From Deltaproteobacteria bacterium (GTDB lineage Bacteria; Myxococcota; XYA12-FULL-58-9; JAFGEK01), in the NCBI GenBank assembly GCA_016931625.1, contig JAFGEK010000066.1, positions 1 to 32,508 on the forward strand: a stretch of 32,508 nt of DNA, written 5' to 3'. Below the pieces are notes generated by a model. The model was not told where the DNA came from. It was given only the letters and a program-made list of their open reading frames with translations, and did no database searches. A program made the position numbers and the translations under genes. Positions 1 through 10,100 of this stretch are shown here, piece after piece. Position 1 is the stretch's first letter, and every line of letters starts with the position of its first letter.

Positions 1-119
1 ATCCCCCCAGTGTAAGGTAGTTGCTACAGCTATAAAGCAATTCTGATGCCAATGTTGGTGATTAAAAAAGATTTGTAAAATCAAGTAACTATTTGTTTGA
101 GCTATGTTTGAGAACTAGT

Positions 120-146
120 AGTGTCGCATTTTGCGACACTTTTTTT
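120..146 (+). terminator. Rho-independent terminator
   Basis: A perfect 9-bp stem (AGTGTCGCA / TGCGACACT) with a 3-nt loop is followed directly by a run of T at 140-146. It probably ends transcription from a gene left of the window and insulates the sugar-uptake operon that begins at 454. Confidence 0.85.
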
Positions 147-153
147 AACGTTT

Positions 154-216
154 GACACCGTAATTGGCCGTAATTGCGGACACCATAATTGCGTAATTGC
201 CTTAAATATGGACACC
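154..216. repeat. Cluster of GACACC-type short repeats
   Basis: Three copies of a (G)GACACC core occur at 154-159, 178-184 and 210-216. They are separated by AT-rich segments containing repeated TAATTGCG and TAATTGGCCG words. Two more copies (5157-5162 and 5171-5177) lie at and just after the end of galK, so the sugar block is bracketed by them. Their origin is unknown; they could be remnants of REP-like or IS-derived repeats. Confidence 0.5.
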
Positions 217-453
217 TTAAATGTGCTAATGCGAACATTTATCGTGGCGCTTATATAATATTCACTTCACCCTCTTGATGAATACTTCTTTTCGTGACAG
301 CATCGCCACCGCAATTTAGATTTGCCTAGCCACAATTATTTTTTAAGTAGCTAGATTTATTGAAGAAGCAGCAGAAACAGAAGTATTAGTGAAGGCTATG
401 ATTGAAATGGATGTGTAGTTGTAAAGACGTAACTTGCCACGAAGGAGCACAAC

Positions 454-1821
454 ATGAAAGTAAAAAGCTTTTGCAGTGCCTTATTATTTATCGTTGGCCT
501 TGGCTTATTATTAAGCAGCTGTAAAAAACAATCTACAGAAATTAGCGAGTCTGAGGTTAAAGATACTCCAACAACCGAAACAGCAGAAGCAAAAGAAGCC
601 CCCGCTGCAGCAGCAAAATTAATTCTCACTGACGAAAAACCAACAGGTACCTTAGAAATCTATTCCTGGTGGGCTGGCGATGAAGGACCAGCGCTTGAAG
701 CACTTATTGATCTTTATAAAAAACAAAATCCAGAGGTAAAAGTCGTTAACGCAACAGTAACTGGCGGTTCAGGTGTTAACGCAAGAGCTGTATTAAAAAC
801 CAGAATGCTTGGTGGTGATCCCCCGGATTCTTTCCAAATACATGCTGGACAAGAACTAATCGGTACTTGGGTAGCTGCGGAAAGAATGATTGATCTTACT
901 CCACTTTATGAAGCAGAAGGCTGGAAGGAAAAATTCCCGCAAGATATGCTTAAATTACTGGGTACTAAAGATGGGATCTGGTCAGTACCGGTAAATATTC
1001 ATCGCTCAAATGTAATGTGGTATATACCTAAAAATTTAAAAAAATGGGGGGTAGAAGTTCCTAAGACTTGGGATGATTTCTTTAAGATCGCCAAAAAACT
1101 CAAGAAGAAAGGTATTACTCCATTAGCTCTCGGTGAAAACTGGACGGTTAATCATCTATGGGAATCAGTTGCTTTAGGTGTGCTTGGGCCAGAGAAATGG
1201 GAACAACTATGGGACGGCTCTCTTTCTTTCTCAAGTCCTGAAGCAATTAATGTTTGGAAAGTATTTAGTCAAATTCTTGAGTACGTAAATAAAGACCATG
1301 ATTCGCTATCTTGGCAACAAGCTACTGACCGCATGGTTAAAGGAAAAGCCGCATTCAATATTATGGGTGACTGGGCGGCTGGGTATATGAGCACTACTCT
1401 TAAACTCGAGCCAGGCAAAGGTTACGGTTGGTCTCCATCTCCTGGCAGCAATGATGTATTTATGTCACTTGCTGATAGCTTCGGATATCCCAAAGGCGCA
1501 AAAAATCCTCCTGCTTTAATTGCTTGGCTAAAACTATGCGGTTCTAAAGAAGGGCAAGATGCTTTTAATCCACTTAAGGGCTCCATCCCTTGCCGCTCTG
1601 ATGCAGATATCGATAAGTACAACGATTATTCAAAATCAGCTTATAAAGATTTTCAGTCAAATAAAATCGTCGGCAGCCTTGTGCATGGTGTAGTTGCAAA
1701 TGAAGGTTTCTCAAACAGCTTCTCAACAGTAATGGGAACGTATTTACAAAACAAAAACGCCGAACAAGCGGCTAGTGCTTGTGCTGATATCGCCGCAAAA
1801 AACGGAATTACTAAACAATAA
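454..1821 (+). CDS. Sugar ABC transporter substrate-binding lipoprotein (family 1, MalE/UgpB-like)
   Basis: This is the periplasmic binding component of a carbohydrate ABC importer, 455 aa. The N-terminus is a type II signal peptide with lipobox LLSSC, so Cys23 should be lipidated. An acidic, Ala/Glu/Thr-rich linker of about 30 residues follows. The mature domain shows family features: a first strand leading into [20 protein letters not shown], then a GDPPDSFQ segment and a WAAGYM segment near the hinge. A good Shine-Dalgarno (AAGGAG) precedes the ATG. It is the first gene of the operon, with two permeases downstream and galactokinase after them, which suggests galactose or a galactoside as substrate (inference). 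A hairpin terminator directly after the stop would make it more abundant than the permeases. Confidence 0.9.
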   Translation: MKVKSFCSALLFIVGLGLLLSSCKKQSTEISESEVKDTPTTETAEAKEAPAAAAKLILTDEKPTGTLEIYSWWAGDEGPALEALIDLYKKQNPEVKVVNATVTGGSGVNARAVLKTRMLGGDPPDSFQIHAGQELIGTWVAAERMIDLTPLYEAEGWKEKFPQDMLKLLGTKDGIWSVPVNIHRSNVMWYIPKNLKKWGVEVPKTWDDFFKIAKKLKKKGITPLALGENWTVNHLWESVALGVLGPEKWEQLWDGSLSFSSPEAINVWKVFSQILEYVNKDHDSLSWQQATDRMVKGKAAFNIMGDWAAGYMSTTLKLEPGKGYGWSPSPGSNDVFMSLADSFGYPKGAKNPPALIAWLKLCGSKEGQDAFNPLKGSIPCRSDADIDKYNDYSKSAYKDFQSNKIVGSLVHGVVANEGFSNSFSTVMGTYLQNKNAEQAASACADIAAKNGITKQ

Positions 1822-1839
1822 ACGCATATAATTTGTCAG

Positions 1840-1888
1840 TTAGGCCGAAATAACTTATTTTTAGAGTAATTTCGGCCTAACTTTTTTT
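1840..1888 (+). terminator. Hairpin terminator/attenuator between binding protein and permease genes
   Basis: A perfect 12-bp inverted repeat (1840-1851 TTAGGCCGAAAT with 1869-1880) encloses a 17-nt loop and is followed by seven T residues at 1882-1888. It lies inside the operon, between the binding protein and the first permease. Partial read-through at such sites is a known way to give excess binding protein; the hairpin could also protect the 3' end of the upstream message. Confidence 0.85.
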
Positions 1889-1899
1889 CTACTTAACTT

Positions 1900-3018
1900 A
1901 TGCGCGCCTCTAATAAAGAAGTTAAAATATCGATTTTGGTATTATTACCGTCGATTATTTTTTTAGCTATTTTTGTTTATGGCTTTATTGCCAATACATT
2001 TTCTATTTCGTTAACCGATTGGGGCAGTGGTAGCGGTGGTTTAAAAGAAAATCCCGTAATCAATTTTATTGGGGCGCAGAATTATAGTGAATTATTTACT
2101 GCCCCTTTTTGGTCAAAATTTAGGCAAGACTTAGTTAACGCTGTTTTTTACTGGATAGGCATTCTTGCTGGCACTATTATTCTGGGTTTCTTCATCGCTG
2201 TACTACTTGATAAGTATCCAAAAGGCGAAAGTTTTTTTCGTACGCTGTTTCTTTATCCGATGGCTCTCTCTTTTATTGTTACCGGCACCGTATGGAATTG
2301 GCTGCTGCAACCTGAAGGTGGCATAAACATGCTACCTACTTTCATTGGATTGCCTAAGATAGAATTTCAATGGCTTAATGAGTATGGCACCATTCTTAAA
2401 TTCGATTGGAATCATATACCAACTATAATTACTGTTATCATTGCTATAGTTGCATTTATCTTTGCGGTGAAAAATTTTCGCAATTTTTACAGCAAACGTT
2501 TTTTGCTGCCAATGTCATTGGCATTGTTAGCTATTGCTTTTGCAATAGTATCACGATGGGGTATGACACCACTACTGCCATATGAAGAGCCTCACGGTTT
2601 TAACATTGGTATAATCGGGATTATTTTTGCTGCTATCTGGCAATATGTCGGCTACGCTATGGCGGTTTACTTAGCCGGGCTGCGTGGATTATCGCAAGAC
2701 TTATACGAAGCGGCAAAAATGGATGGAGCCAGCGATGCCGCTTATTACCTTAAAATTGCCTTACCAAATTTAAATCCCATAACCCTTAGTGCAATAATTA
2801 TACTTTCACATATATCATTAAAACTATTTGCATTAATATTCGCGATGTCAAAACCAGATAACCCAATAACCGGACATCCATCTGTCGATATGTTCTTAAC
2901 AACCTTCAGAGGTAATAACTTTGCCATGGGTGCAGCAATGGCTAGTTTGCTTTTCCTATTAGCTTCGTTGTTTATTATTCCTTACGTAGTTTATACTTTT
3001 AAACAACGACAGCGATAA
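1900..3018 (+). CDS. Sugar ABC transporter permease (MalF/UgpA-like)
   Basis: An inner-membrane permease of the carbohydrate ABC importer, 372 aa. The first transmembrane helix is at about residues 9-31 (LVLLPSIIFLAIFVYGFIAN) and there are several more hydrophobic segments. The EAA loop that contacts the ATPase is clear near the C-terminus (YEAAKMDGASDAAYYLKIAL). It is longer than the usual 290-320 aa because of extra sequence at about residues 145-225 (a loop after WNWLLQPEGGINMLP plus two added hydrophobic segments); such an insert occurs in some MalF-type proteins. No clear Shine-Dalgarno precedes the ATG, which fits reduced expression after the attenuator. The second permease starts 4 nt downstream. 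Confidence 0.88.
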   Translation: MRASNKEVKISILVLLPSIIFLAIFVYGFIANTFSISLTDWGSGSGGLKENPVINFIGAQNYSELFTAPFWSKFRQDLVNAVFYWIGILAGTIILGFFIAVLLDKYPKGESFFRTLFLYPMALSFIVTGTVWNWLLQPEGGINMLPTFIGLPKIEFQWLNEYGTILKFDWNHIPTIITVIIAIVAFIFAVKNFRNFYSKRFLLPMSLALLAIAFAIVSRWGMTPLLPYEEPHGFNIGIIGIIFAAIWQYVGYAMAVYLAGLRGLSQDLYEAAKMDGASDAAYYLKIALPNLNPITLSAIIILSHISLKLFALIFAMSKPDNPITGHPSVDMFLTTFRGNNFAMGAAMASLLFLLASLFIIPYVVYTFKQRQR

Positions 3019-3022
3019 AACC

Positions 3023-3850
3023 ATGGCTCGCAGCAGACTGCATAAAAAAAATCCCATAACTTATATAATCCTCATCGTTTTGGCGCTGATTTTTTTAGTG
3101 CCGGCATATATGACCATTATTACTGCATTTAAAGATCCGGCTGACATTAATCTTAGTACGGCTTGGATCCCACCATTAAGTCCAGACTGGGCTGCATTCA
3201 TAAAAGCTGTACGAGAAATATTACCAAGCTTTGCCAATAGTCTGATTCTCACTGGGTCAGCCACCTTGCTTTCGGTTTGTCTTGGCTCAATAAATGGTTT
3301 TGTTTTTTCGAAAAAGGCATTTCGTGGTAGTGAAATCATTTTTACTTTATTTATCTTTGGTATGTTTATTCCCTATGAAATTATTCTCATTCCATTGTTT
3401 CAAATATTAAGTAAGGTAGGTCTTTACGGAGGTCTCGCTGGGTTAATCGGTACTCACATCATCTATGGTATACCAATAGTTACTTTGCTTTTTCGTAACT
3501 ATTATGATCAAATTGACGATGCCTTAGTAGAAGCTGCCAACATGGACGGTACAGGATATTTTAGTTTATATTTTCGTATATTTTTGCCACTTTCAGCTCC
3601 TTGTTTTGTCGTTGGCGGTATTTGGCAATTTACCCAGATATGGAATGAGTTTTTATGGGGTATTACACTTACCACTGAGTCCACCCAACCCATAACCGTC
3701 AAACTCTCAAAACTCGCTGGTGGCGAGGCAGTTAAATGGAATGAACCGATGGCTGGCGCGATAATTGCGGCTATTCCGGTAGTACTAATCATGCTGTTTC
3801 TTGGCAAATATTTTATTCGTGGATTACTTGCTGGTTCAGTAAAGCAATAA
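3023..3850 (+). CDS. Sugar ABC transporter permease (MalG/UgpE-like)
   Basis: The second inner-membrane permease, 275 aa, the usual length for MalG-type partners. About six transmembrane helices are visible, starting with YIILIVLALIFLVPAYMTII. The EAA loop is present (VEAANMDGTGYFSLYFRIFL). It begins 4 nt after the stop of the MalF-like gene, so the two are translationally linked. No ATP-binding subunit follows; many carbohydrate importers share one MsmK/UgpC-type ATPase encoded elsewhere, which I infer here. Confidence 0.9.
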   Translation: MARSRLHKKNPITYIILIVLALIFLVPAYMTIITAFKDPADINLSTAWIPPLSPDWAAFIKAVREILPSFANSLILTGSATLLSVCLGSINGFVFSKKAFRGSEIIFTLFIFGMFIPYEIILIPLFQILSKVGLYGGLAGLIGTHIIYGIPIVTLLFRNYYDQIDDALVEAANMDGTGYFSLYFRIFLPLSAPCFVVGGIWQFTQIWNEFLWGITLTTESTQPITVKLSKLAGGEAVKWNEPMAGAIIAAIPVVLIMLFLGKYFIRGLLAGSVKQ

Positions 3851-3949
3851 TTTATGCCTCGCTTACGGCGCTAGCGCATTAGAAATATAAAAGTGTATTT
3901 TGTATACTGAATTCTGTCTCTGCGAATACTTGATTAGTTAAAAATATTT

Positions 3950-5167
3950 ATGGAGAGATACGTGCAAGACTTATTTCAGGTTAAAGATATTTTAGCACAA
4001 CGTTTTACCGGCGATGATAAAATCGTGACGGTAGTTGCACCAGGGCGGGTTAATCTCATCGGTGAGCACACTGACTACAACGATGGATTCGTATTGCCTA
4101 TGGCTATCGATATGCAAACTTCAGTGGCCGCACGTTTGCGAAATGATAACCTCATCAGGATATATTCTGTAGCGTTCAATGAGACTATATCTTTTTCGTT
4201 AGATCGAATGGGAAAAAAACAAAATCCGCCATGGAGTAATATTCCACGTGGTATACTATGGGCGCTTATTTGCGAAGGCATTAAACTTCGTGGTTGTGAT
4301 TTGGTGATAGGCACCGGTGTTCCTGTTGGGGCAGGGCTTAGTTCTTCTGCCGCGGTAGAGGTAGGAATTAGTACGGCAATTTTATCGTTAATCAATTTTG
4401 CAATGGCTCCTGCACGCTTGGCAAAAATTTGTCAGCGAGCTGAAAACGACTTTGTTGGCACCCAATGTGGCATTATGGATCAGTTTATCATTGCTGCCGG
4501 TAAAAAGGGGCAGGCGTTGTATCTTGACTGCCGTAGCCTTGATTTTCAACACATTCCTTTGATGTTGGGTGATTATCGCTTTGTAATTTGCCACAGTGGT
4601 GTCAAACGCAGTCTTGTCACGGCTGGCTACAATGAGAGACGTTTCGAGTGTGAACAAGGTACGCACATTCTGCAAAAGCGACTAAAAAATATTTTAGCAC
4701 TACGTGATGTAAGCATCGAACAACTCGAAAAATATCAGAGCGAAATGCCTGAACACATCTATCGACGATGTCGACATGTGATTAATGAAAATAACCTTGT
4801 GCAACAAAGTGTAGCAGCTCTGCGGGTTGGTAACCTTCATCGTTTTGGTGAATTGATGATTGCATCACATTACTCGCAACGTGACAACTTTGAAGTAAGT
4901 TGTGCAGAGGTTGATTTGCTGGTTGATTTGGCGCTTGGAATTAAAGGTGTGCTTGGCGCACGTTTAACAGGTGGCGGCTTTGGTGGATGCACTATTAATC
5001 TTGTTGCCAGTGAGTCCGTTGCGACATTCAAGCATATGGTAGCAAGCGAGTATGAAAGGCGTACGAATATAAAACCCCAATTTTATACGACCAGTGCAGC
5101 ACAGGGTGTTCACTGTCTGAGTATGGGTGACAGTGGCAGTTTTGCCGAAGGTGCCAGACACCATTAG
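3950..5167 (+). CDS. galK: Galactokinase
   Basis: Cytoplasmic GHMP-family kinase that phosphorylates galactose to galactose 1-phosphate, the first step of the Leloir pathway. All signature motifs are present: galactokinase signature GRVNLIGEHTDYNDGFVLP near the N-terminus, the ATP-binding loop PVGAGLSSSAAVEVG, CGIMDQFIIAAGKKG with the catalytic Asp, and C-terminal GARLTGGGFGGC. At 405 aa it is slightly longer than usual (380-390). The ATG at 3950 has no Shine-Dalgarno, whereas an in-frame GTG at 3962 lies 6 nt after GGAG (3952-3955), so GTG is the likelier start. The extreme C-terminus (AEGARHH) overlaps a GACACC repeat and may have been altered by it. It lies about 100 nt after the sugar permeases, in the same direction. 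Confidence 0.95.
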   Translation: MERYVQDLFQVKDILAQRFTGDDKIVTVVAPGRVNLIGEHTDYNDGFVLPMAIDMQTSVAARLRNDNLIRIYSVAFNETISFSLDRMGKKQNPPWSNIPRGILWALICEGIKLRGCDLVIGTGVPVGAGLSSSAAVEVGISTAILSLINFAMAPARLAKICQRAENDFVGTQCGIMDQFIIAAGKKGQALYLDCRSLDFQHIPLMLGDYRFVICHSGVKRSLVTAGYNERRFECEQGTHILQKRLKNILALRDVSIEQLEKYQSEMPEHIYRRCRHVINENNLVQQSVAALRVGNLHRFGELMIASHYSQRDNFEVSCAEVDLLVDLALGIKGVLGARLTGGGFGGCTINLVASESVATFKHMVASEYERRTNIKPQFYTTSAAQGVHCLSMGDSGSFAEGARHH

Positions 5168-5177
5168 TTGGGACACC
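5157..5177. repeat. GACACC repeats at the galK stop codon
   Basis: Two (G)GACACC cores (5157-5162, 5171-5177) overlap and follow the galK stop, each followed by an AT-rich CAATATT or CATTAG segment. They match the cluster at 154-216 and mark the left edge of the decayed subtilase region. Confidence 0.45.
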
Positions 5178-5249
5178 AATATTTTGGAATTGGAGATATT
5201 AGGGGTAAGGAGACCAAAGAGTTAGAAATGAAAACGATATACCAATGTA

Positions 5250-6950
5250 GTGAAATATAATACATTACACCCGATCATGTCTCAATATGCATACATGTTT
5301 TGGTTGGATATTATTGCTAACCTTTGGGTTAATTCTAATGAAACTGAAGGAGATGCAATAGATAACGATGCAAATGGTTATATAGATGATTATAAAGGAT
5401 ATAATTTTATAGACGCTGCGGGTACGTTGGTAGATGATACTGGTCATGGTACTCATGTGGCAGGTATTATTGCAGCTACAGGCAATAATGATATTGGTAT
5501 CATTGGTGTTGCACCTCATGCTAAAATTATGCCCCTGCGTGCATGCAGTGTTGCAGGGTGTCCAGTCGATCTTATAGTACAAGCTTTACAGTACGCCACA
5601 AATAATGGCGCTGATATTATTAACTGTTCTTTTGGTGGCATTAGCGAAAGTAAATTACTAAATGATGCAGTTACTAGTGTTATTAATCAAGGCGTCATAG
5701 TTATAGCGGCTGCTGGTAACGATAGCTAAGATGCTTATCGAGTGAGTCCAGCTAATATAGATGGAGTTATTACTGTCGGGGCATCAATTAAAAATGGTGA
5801 ACGTGTTTGGTATTCGAATCTCGGTGGTCGTGTTGATGTATTAGCTCCTGGTGGCACATCAGTGCTTTCGTTATTGGCGGCAGATTCAATATTTTCTCAA
5901 GACACTGAGAATATTGTTGGTGATGCTAATGGCAACGCTCAGTATTACATAAAAAATGGTACAAGTATGGCAGCACCAATAGTATCAGGTGTGGCGGCGC
6001 TGCTTTTACAAAAATGGCCTCAATTAACTAGCGAACAGCTACGCATTATTTTGCATAACTATGGCGCAAACAAACAAGAGTGGTCAAATGACGATTCTTT
6101 CGCGGTTCTTGAAAATATAGCAGTTATGTTTGAGTCAACTATACAACCCGCCAAATTGCATGCATTTATCACAAAACCATCATATTTAGCTGCAGCGCCA
6201 AATAATTATATACATGATAATGGTTCGATAGAAGTTTTTGGTATAGCAAGCGGCGAAGATTTTGCTGGTTACGACATAGCTACTGCGACGGTTGAAGATT
6301 ATCTTAACGATACGCCGAATTTTGTTGTGCGCATGCAGGGGACAGCACGAGCAGAGCAAGAAAATCGTCTTGCAGTTTTAGATAGTGGGTTAGGTATTAA
6401 CGGGGCTGCATTATTTATAAGATTACGGGTGTTTTCTACAAACGGGCAATATGTGGATGCTATTCGTGCACTATTCGTAGATACAACTTTATCACCCGGA
6501 TGGCCGCGACAGAATTCAGGTATTGGTTATCGTGCTGATTCAGGCTTTTCACAACAAACCCCAATCACTGTTGGTGATTTAGATGGTGATGAAATCAATA
6601 AAGAAATCATTATCAGTGCACCAGTAAAACCCGGCTATCCTAGTCTTATAGCTATCAATCATGATGGTAGTTTGGTTAATGGTTTTCCTGCTGGTGTTAT
6701 TTTAAATAATAATGAGTATTGTATGCAGTCGAGCATCTATCCTCCCGCGATTACTGACCTTGAAAACGACGGTGAGCTTGATATTGTTTGGTCTACTACT
6801 ATGTTGGGTGGGCCAACGTATCTTGTTGCGGTTAATTCGCATGGTGTATTAAAAAACGGTTATCCGATTATAGTAGACAACAGCCAAAGAGATTTAGCTT
6901 TTGCACCTGTGATTGTTGATATAGATGGAGATTTAAAAAGATGTCAATGA
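5250..6950 (+). pseudogene. Broken subtilisin-like serine protease (S8) with FG-GAP-like repeats
   Basis: The frame is open from GTG 5250 to 6950 except for one TAA at 5727-5729, between ...AAGNDS and DAYRVSP, exactly where S8 proteases have the oxyanion-hole Asn motif. Both sides remain in the same frame. Before the stop are the calcium-site-like NDANGYIDD and the catalytic His motif DTGHGTHVAG (codon 66). After it is the catalytic Ser motif NGTSMAAP (codon 75 of the second part). The catalytic Asp block, propeptide and signal peptide are missing upstream. Downstream there are FG-GAP/VCBS-like repeats (ITVGDLDGDEINKEIII, then DIDGD), where the gene ends abruptly in unrelated sequence. It is therefore truncated at both ends and carries a nonsense codon. 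Confidence 0.85.
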
Positions 6951-6957
6951 TACCTAA

Positions 6958-7083
6958 GAAAACAGGAAGGATTGCCATGGCACCCTTATCCATGGCAACG
7001 GCCATCGTCGTATCGAAGACTTGGAGTGCCGCATCGGCAAAAAAGAGCTAGGCGAGTGGCTGTGGCCTGAACCTAATCGCTAA
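6958..7083 (+). pseudogene. Possible transposase remnant
   Basis: A 41-codon open stretch lies directly at the broken end of the subtilase. It includes HGNGHRRIEDLECRI and ends WLWPEPNR before TAA. The GHxRIE pattern recalls the C-terminal part of ISAs1/IS4-type DDE transposases, but the match is weak and from memory. The segment 6958-7143 is visibly richer in G+C than its neighbours, which supports a foreign origin. No terminal inverted repeats were found. Confidence 0.3.
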
Positions 7084-7143
7084 AACTCCAAACGCTATAC
7101 CCAACAATATCGTGCGACTGGCGAACATTAGCGCGAGAGCAGA

Positions 7144-10100
7144 TTAAAAATCCATCGTGCCGACTGTAAATGTTTCTTTAGCTTCAGTAAGTCGCAAGGT
7201 AATAGTCTTGCGTTTCTCATTTGCTCGACCATAGTTGGTGAACAAATCGAGCTGTAAAGTTACCGCACCCGTGAGTGACTGGGCTCTGCTACCAAAAAAG
7301 TTGGTCTCGATTTTGTAAGTGCCATGCATGGCTTTTTTCAAAACATACTCTTCTGGACCGTAACCTTGAGTAAAGTCTCGCGATACCAACCCACCAATAG
7401 TAGTTTGGTTATGGCCATAATAGGCCTTTTCGCCAGAAGGTTCGATTACCCACAAGTCAATATCGGTAAGATCAGTATCCCATGAAAGCGAAATGCGTAC
7501 ATCGAGATCAAGGAGTTTAACCAAGCGCGGGTCAATAGGAATAATTTTAATACCCTTAGCTTTGGCTTTAGGAATGATACGGTTTAGTTCCATAAGCGCT
7601 ATAAGTTCTATTTCTTCAAAGCGATCCCAACGATTCATTACCACATGTGCTAGTAATTCCATAGAACGCTTAAACTTATTTTGATCGGCAAGCACTAAAG
7701 CAAGGTCACGGTAAGATTGTGGTTCTTCGGGACGAAGGCGTAAAACCTCTTCGAGAACCATAGCAGCAAGATCAAGATAACCAAGTTGGCGAAGTTTGTA
7801 TGCAAGTGCACGTAAAAGTGCCGCATCATCTATTTGTAATTCTGATACATTAGATAGAATCTGTAAACTAAGAGCCTTGTCATGCATTTGTGCAAAAAAG
7901 TCGGCGCAATCAAGAAAGAATGCAGGCGAAGTGCCAAAAATTTGCTTTTGTTCAAGGTAAGTTTGGTAGCGTTGTGCTTTAGTTACCGATTTTAGTTTTT
8001 TAAGATAGGGAGTATCTGGTGACCATGGTTGGATCTCTATAGTTGGCTCATTTTGACCCTGTTCCATATCAGTAGGTTTTTTGCTTGTTTTATCTTTTTT
8101 TTCAGTAGGTTTGGGAGTAGCGCTTTCTGCAATTTTTTCTTCTTCAGCAGGGGGAGCGCTTGGGGCTGGCATTGGTGCAGACATCGTTTCAACAGGCGCA
8201 TCGAGTGAGAGATCATCCGAGCCATTACGACGACTTCTGGCCGCACTCTTTTGGCTAGATTCTTCAATATATCTAAAATTTGGTGGATATCTGAACTTCA
8301 TATTCCACCAAGCAACTCGCCGCTCCCACATACTTAATATATTTGCCAGCTTATCAGCATTTTCACGTTGTTTTTGTTCTTGGCGTTCGGTCATGACCCG
8401 ATCCCATTGTGTCCGCATATCGGCGAGCATTTCTGGGGGTCGAATATTATGTTCGATATATTGATTAAGGCTTTCAAGCACAATCAATGAGGTTGCCGGA
8501 GTTACGAGATTATACTTTTGACCGATATTAAGTAAGGCTTGATGGTTTTGTTCAGGTAACACCGCAAGTTCGTTAACTTTTTGTTGCGCCCAAAAACGCG
8601 CCACTATATCACCATAGCTCGAATTTCTGGTGCTAAGGCTATAGTGTAACCGTTGTTGTTTGACTCCTTGTATGCCAAGATCAACAACTAGTTCCGCAGT
8701 TGGGCTTAAAAGCTTGCCTGTAATTAATAATTGTTGATGTACTGGTTGCCCAACTTGCGGAAATACTTGTTCGACCTTGCCCGTAGTACAGGTTATGGAC
8801 ATTACTGACAAACTTGCTCCCCCTAGAGCGGCTACTGCTTGTGCCGGTGTGGTACTAGCAAGATTGAAAAAATCACCACCGGATTGTTGCGCAAGCCATC
8901 GCAAATAAAGGGAGTTAAGGGTTAAGTCATCACTAAAGGCAAAGAGTGGCGCTTTAAACCCTTTGGCTTGTGCTAAACCAAAGTTTGATAAGCCATCTGA
9001 AAATAGCAGGTAGAGGTCAGAAATTTTATCGCTACTTGCTGGTGATATAGAACCAAGTTGGGTTCCGCCATCGTAGGTGGTGTTGCGTAACTCATTAACA
9101 AGTTTTTCGGCTTTACCATTAATTATAGTAAATATTTTTATCGGCCGAGTGATATTAGCAAATGTAATTAGCTTAACGACAATCGGTCTGCTATTAAAAC
9201 GAGCAAAGAAGGCGGCTAGTACATCAAGTTCTTTTTGGTGATTGCTTTGGGCGCGTGAGTTAGAAGCATCCCATAATATTGTTACAAGCCCTGGTTGTTT
9301 AGGTTTTACACTAGCTGTTGTTGATGCTGTTGGTAGTTTATCATTTACCAAAAAGTGGGTTTCAGCATTTGGTGTACGCTCAATTGTTACTTGCCTTCCA
9401 TATTTATCAGCGTAGGTCAAAGTAAGCTGACCAACTAAGGCTTTATTATTAATAGTTGTTTTGGCAGCATAGCCATTCTCGGTCTTATAGAAAGGAAGCT
9501 TTTTTAATCCAGGTAGCTTAACACTAGGGGTACTGTTGCTACCGTCAGTGATTATATTAAGTAAAAATTGTGCTAGTTTGTTTTTATAATTTAAAGGTAC
9601 GGTATATTTAAGAGTACTGGTTTCATAATCGAGGTTGGCAACGTATTTGACCATTAAGGTACGACAACCGTTTGCAGGTATCGGATAAACACGGGTTTTA
9701 AAGTTATTGCCTTTAGCCCATTCTACTAGACCAGGATCTATGCCTTTACGGACTTCTTTTTCAAAAACAACCTGACCTTTTTCTTTTTCGACTATAACTC
9801 CGTCTACAAGCAAACCATTCACATCAAGGCCATAACCACTAAGGGTAGCGCCATCAGGTAAAGGAAAATATAGATTACCCTCAAGGACACGCCCAAAGGG
9901 ATTGCAGAAGGTCATGGTAGTCGTAGTTTCTGCTAACATGCCCACGACGTTAATTTGCATGTCGACATTTTTAAGTTGCAGAGACTCCGGCTTGGCGTCT
10001 TTTCTTAAAACGAGGACGGTTGGAGTAATATTTTGAGCGAATCCAGTGCCAGAGAACAAAAGAATAGAACAAAAGAATAAGAAAGGCGCTAAATAATTTA

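Larger units (their letters stand above)
1..453. other. Gene-poor left edge with terminator, repeats and possible coding remnants
   Basis: I see no intact gene here. A short frame ending in TGA at 44-46 could be the 3' end of a gene to the left, but it is too short to identify. A perfect terminator lies at 120-146 and GACACC-type repeats at 154-216. A 23-codon open stretch at 347-418, ending in TAG and rich in Glu and Ala (residues EEAAETEVLVKAMIEMDV), looks like a coding remnant but matches nothing I can name. A TATAAT hexamer at 254-259 could be a -10 box for the sugar operon, but no convincing -35 box sits at the right distance. Confidence 0.4.

Noticed and set aside
3868-3877. GCGCTAGCGC palindrome after the second sugar permease
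   Set aside because: It is too short to be a terminator and no T run follows; probably chance or a degenerate repeat.
8081-8464. Plus-strand open frame opposite the VIT/vWA gene
   Set aside because: It is antisense to the Pro/Lys-rich linker and vWA-downstream coding region, has no ribosome site and no family features.
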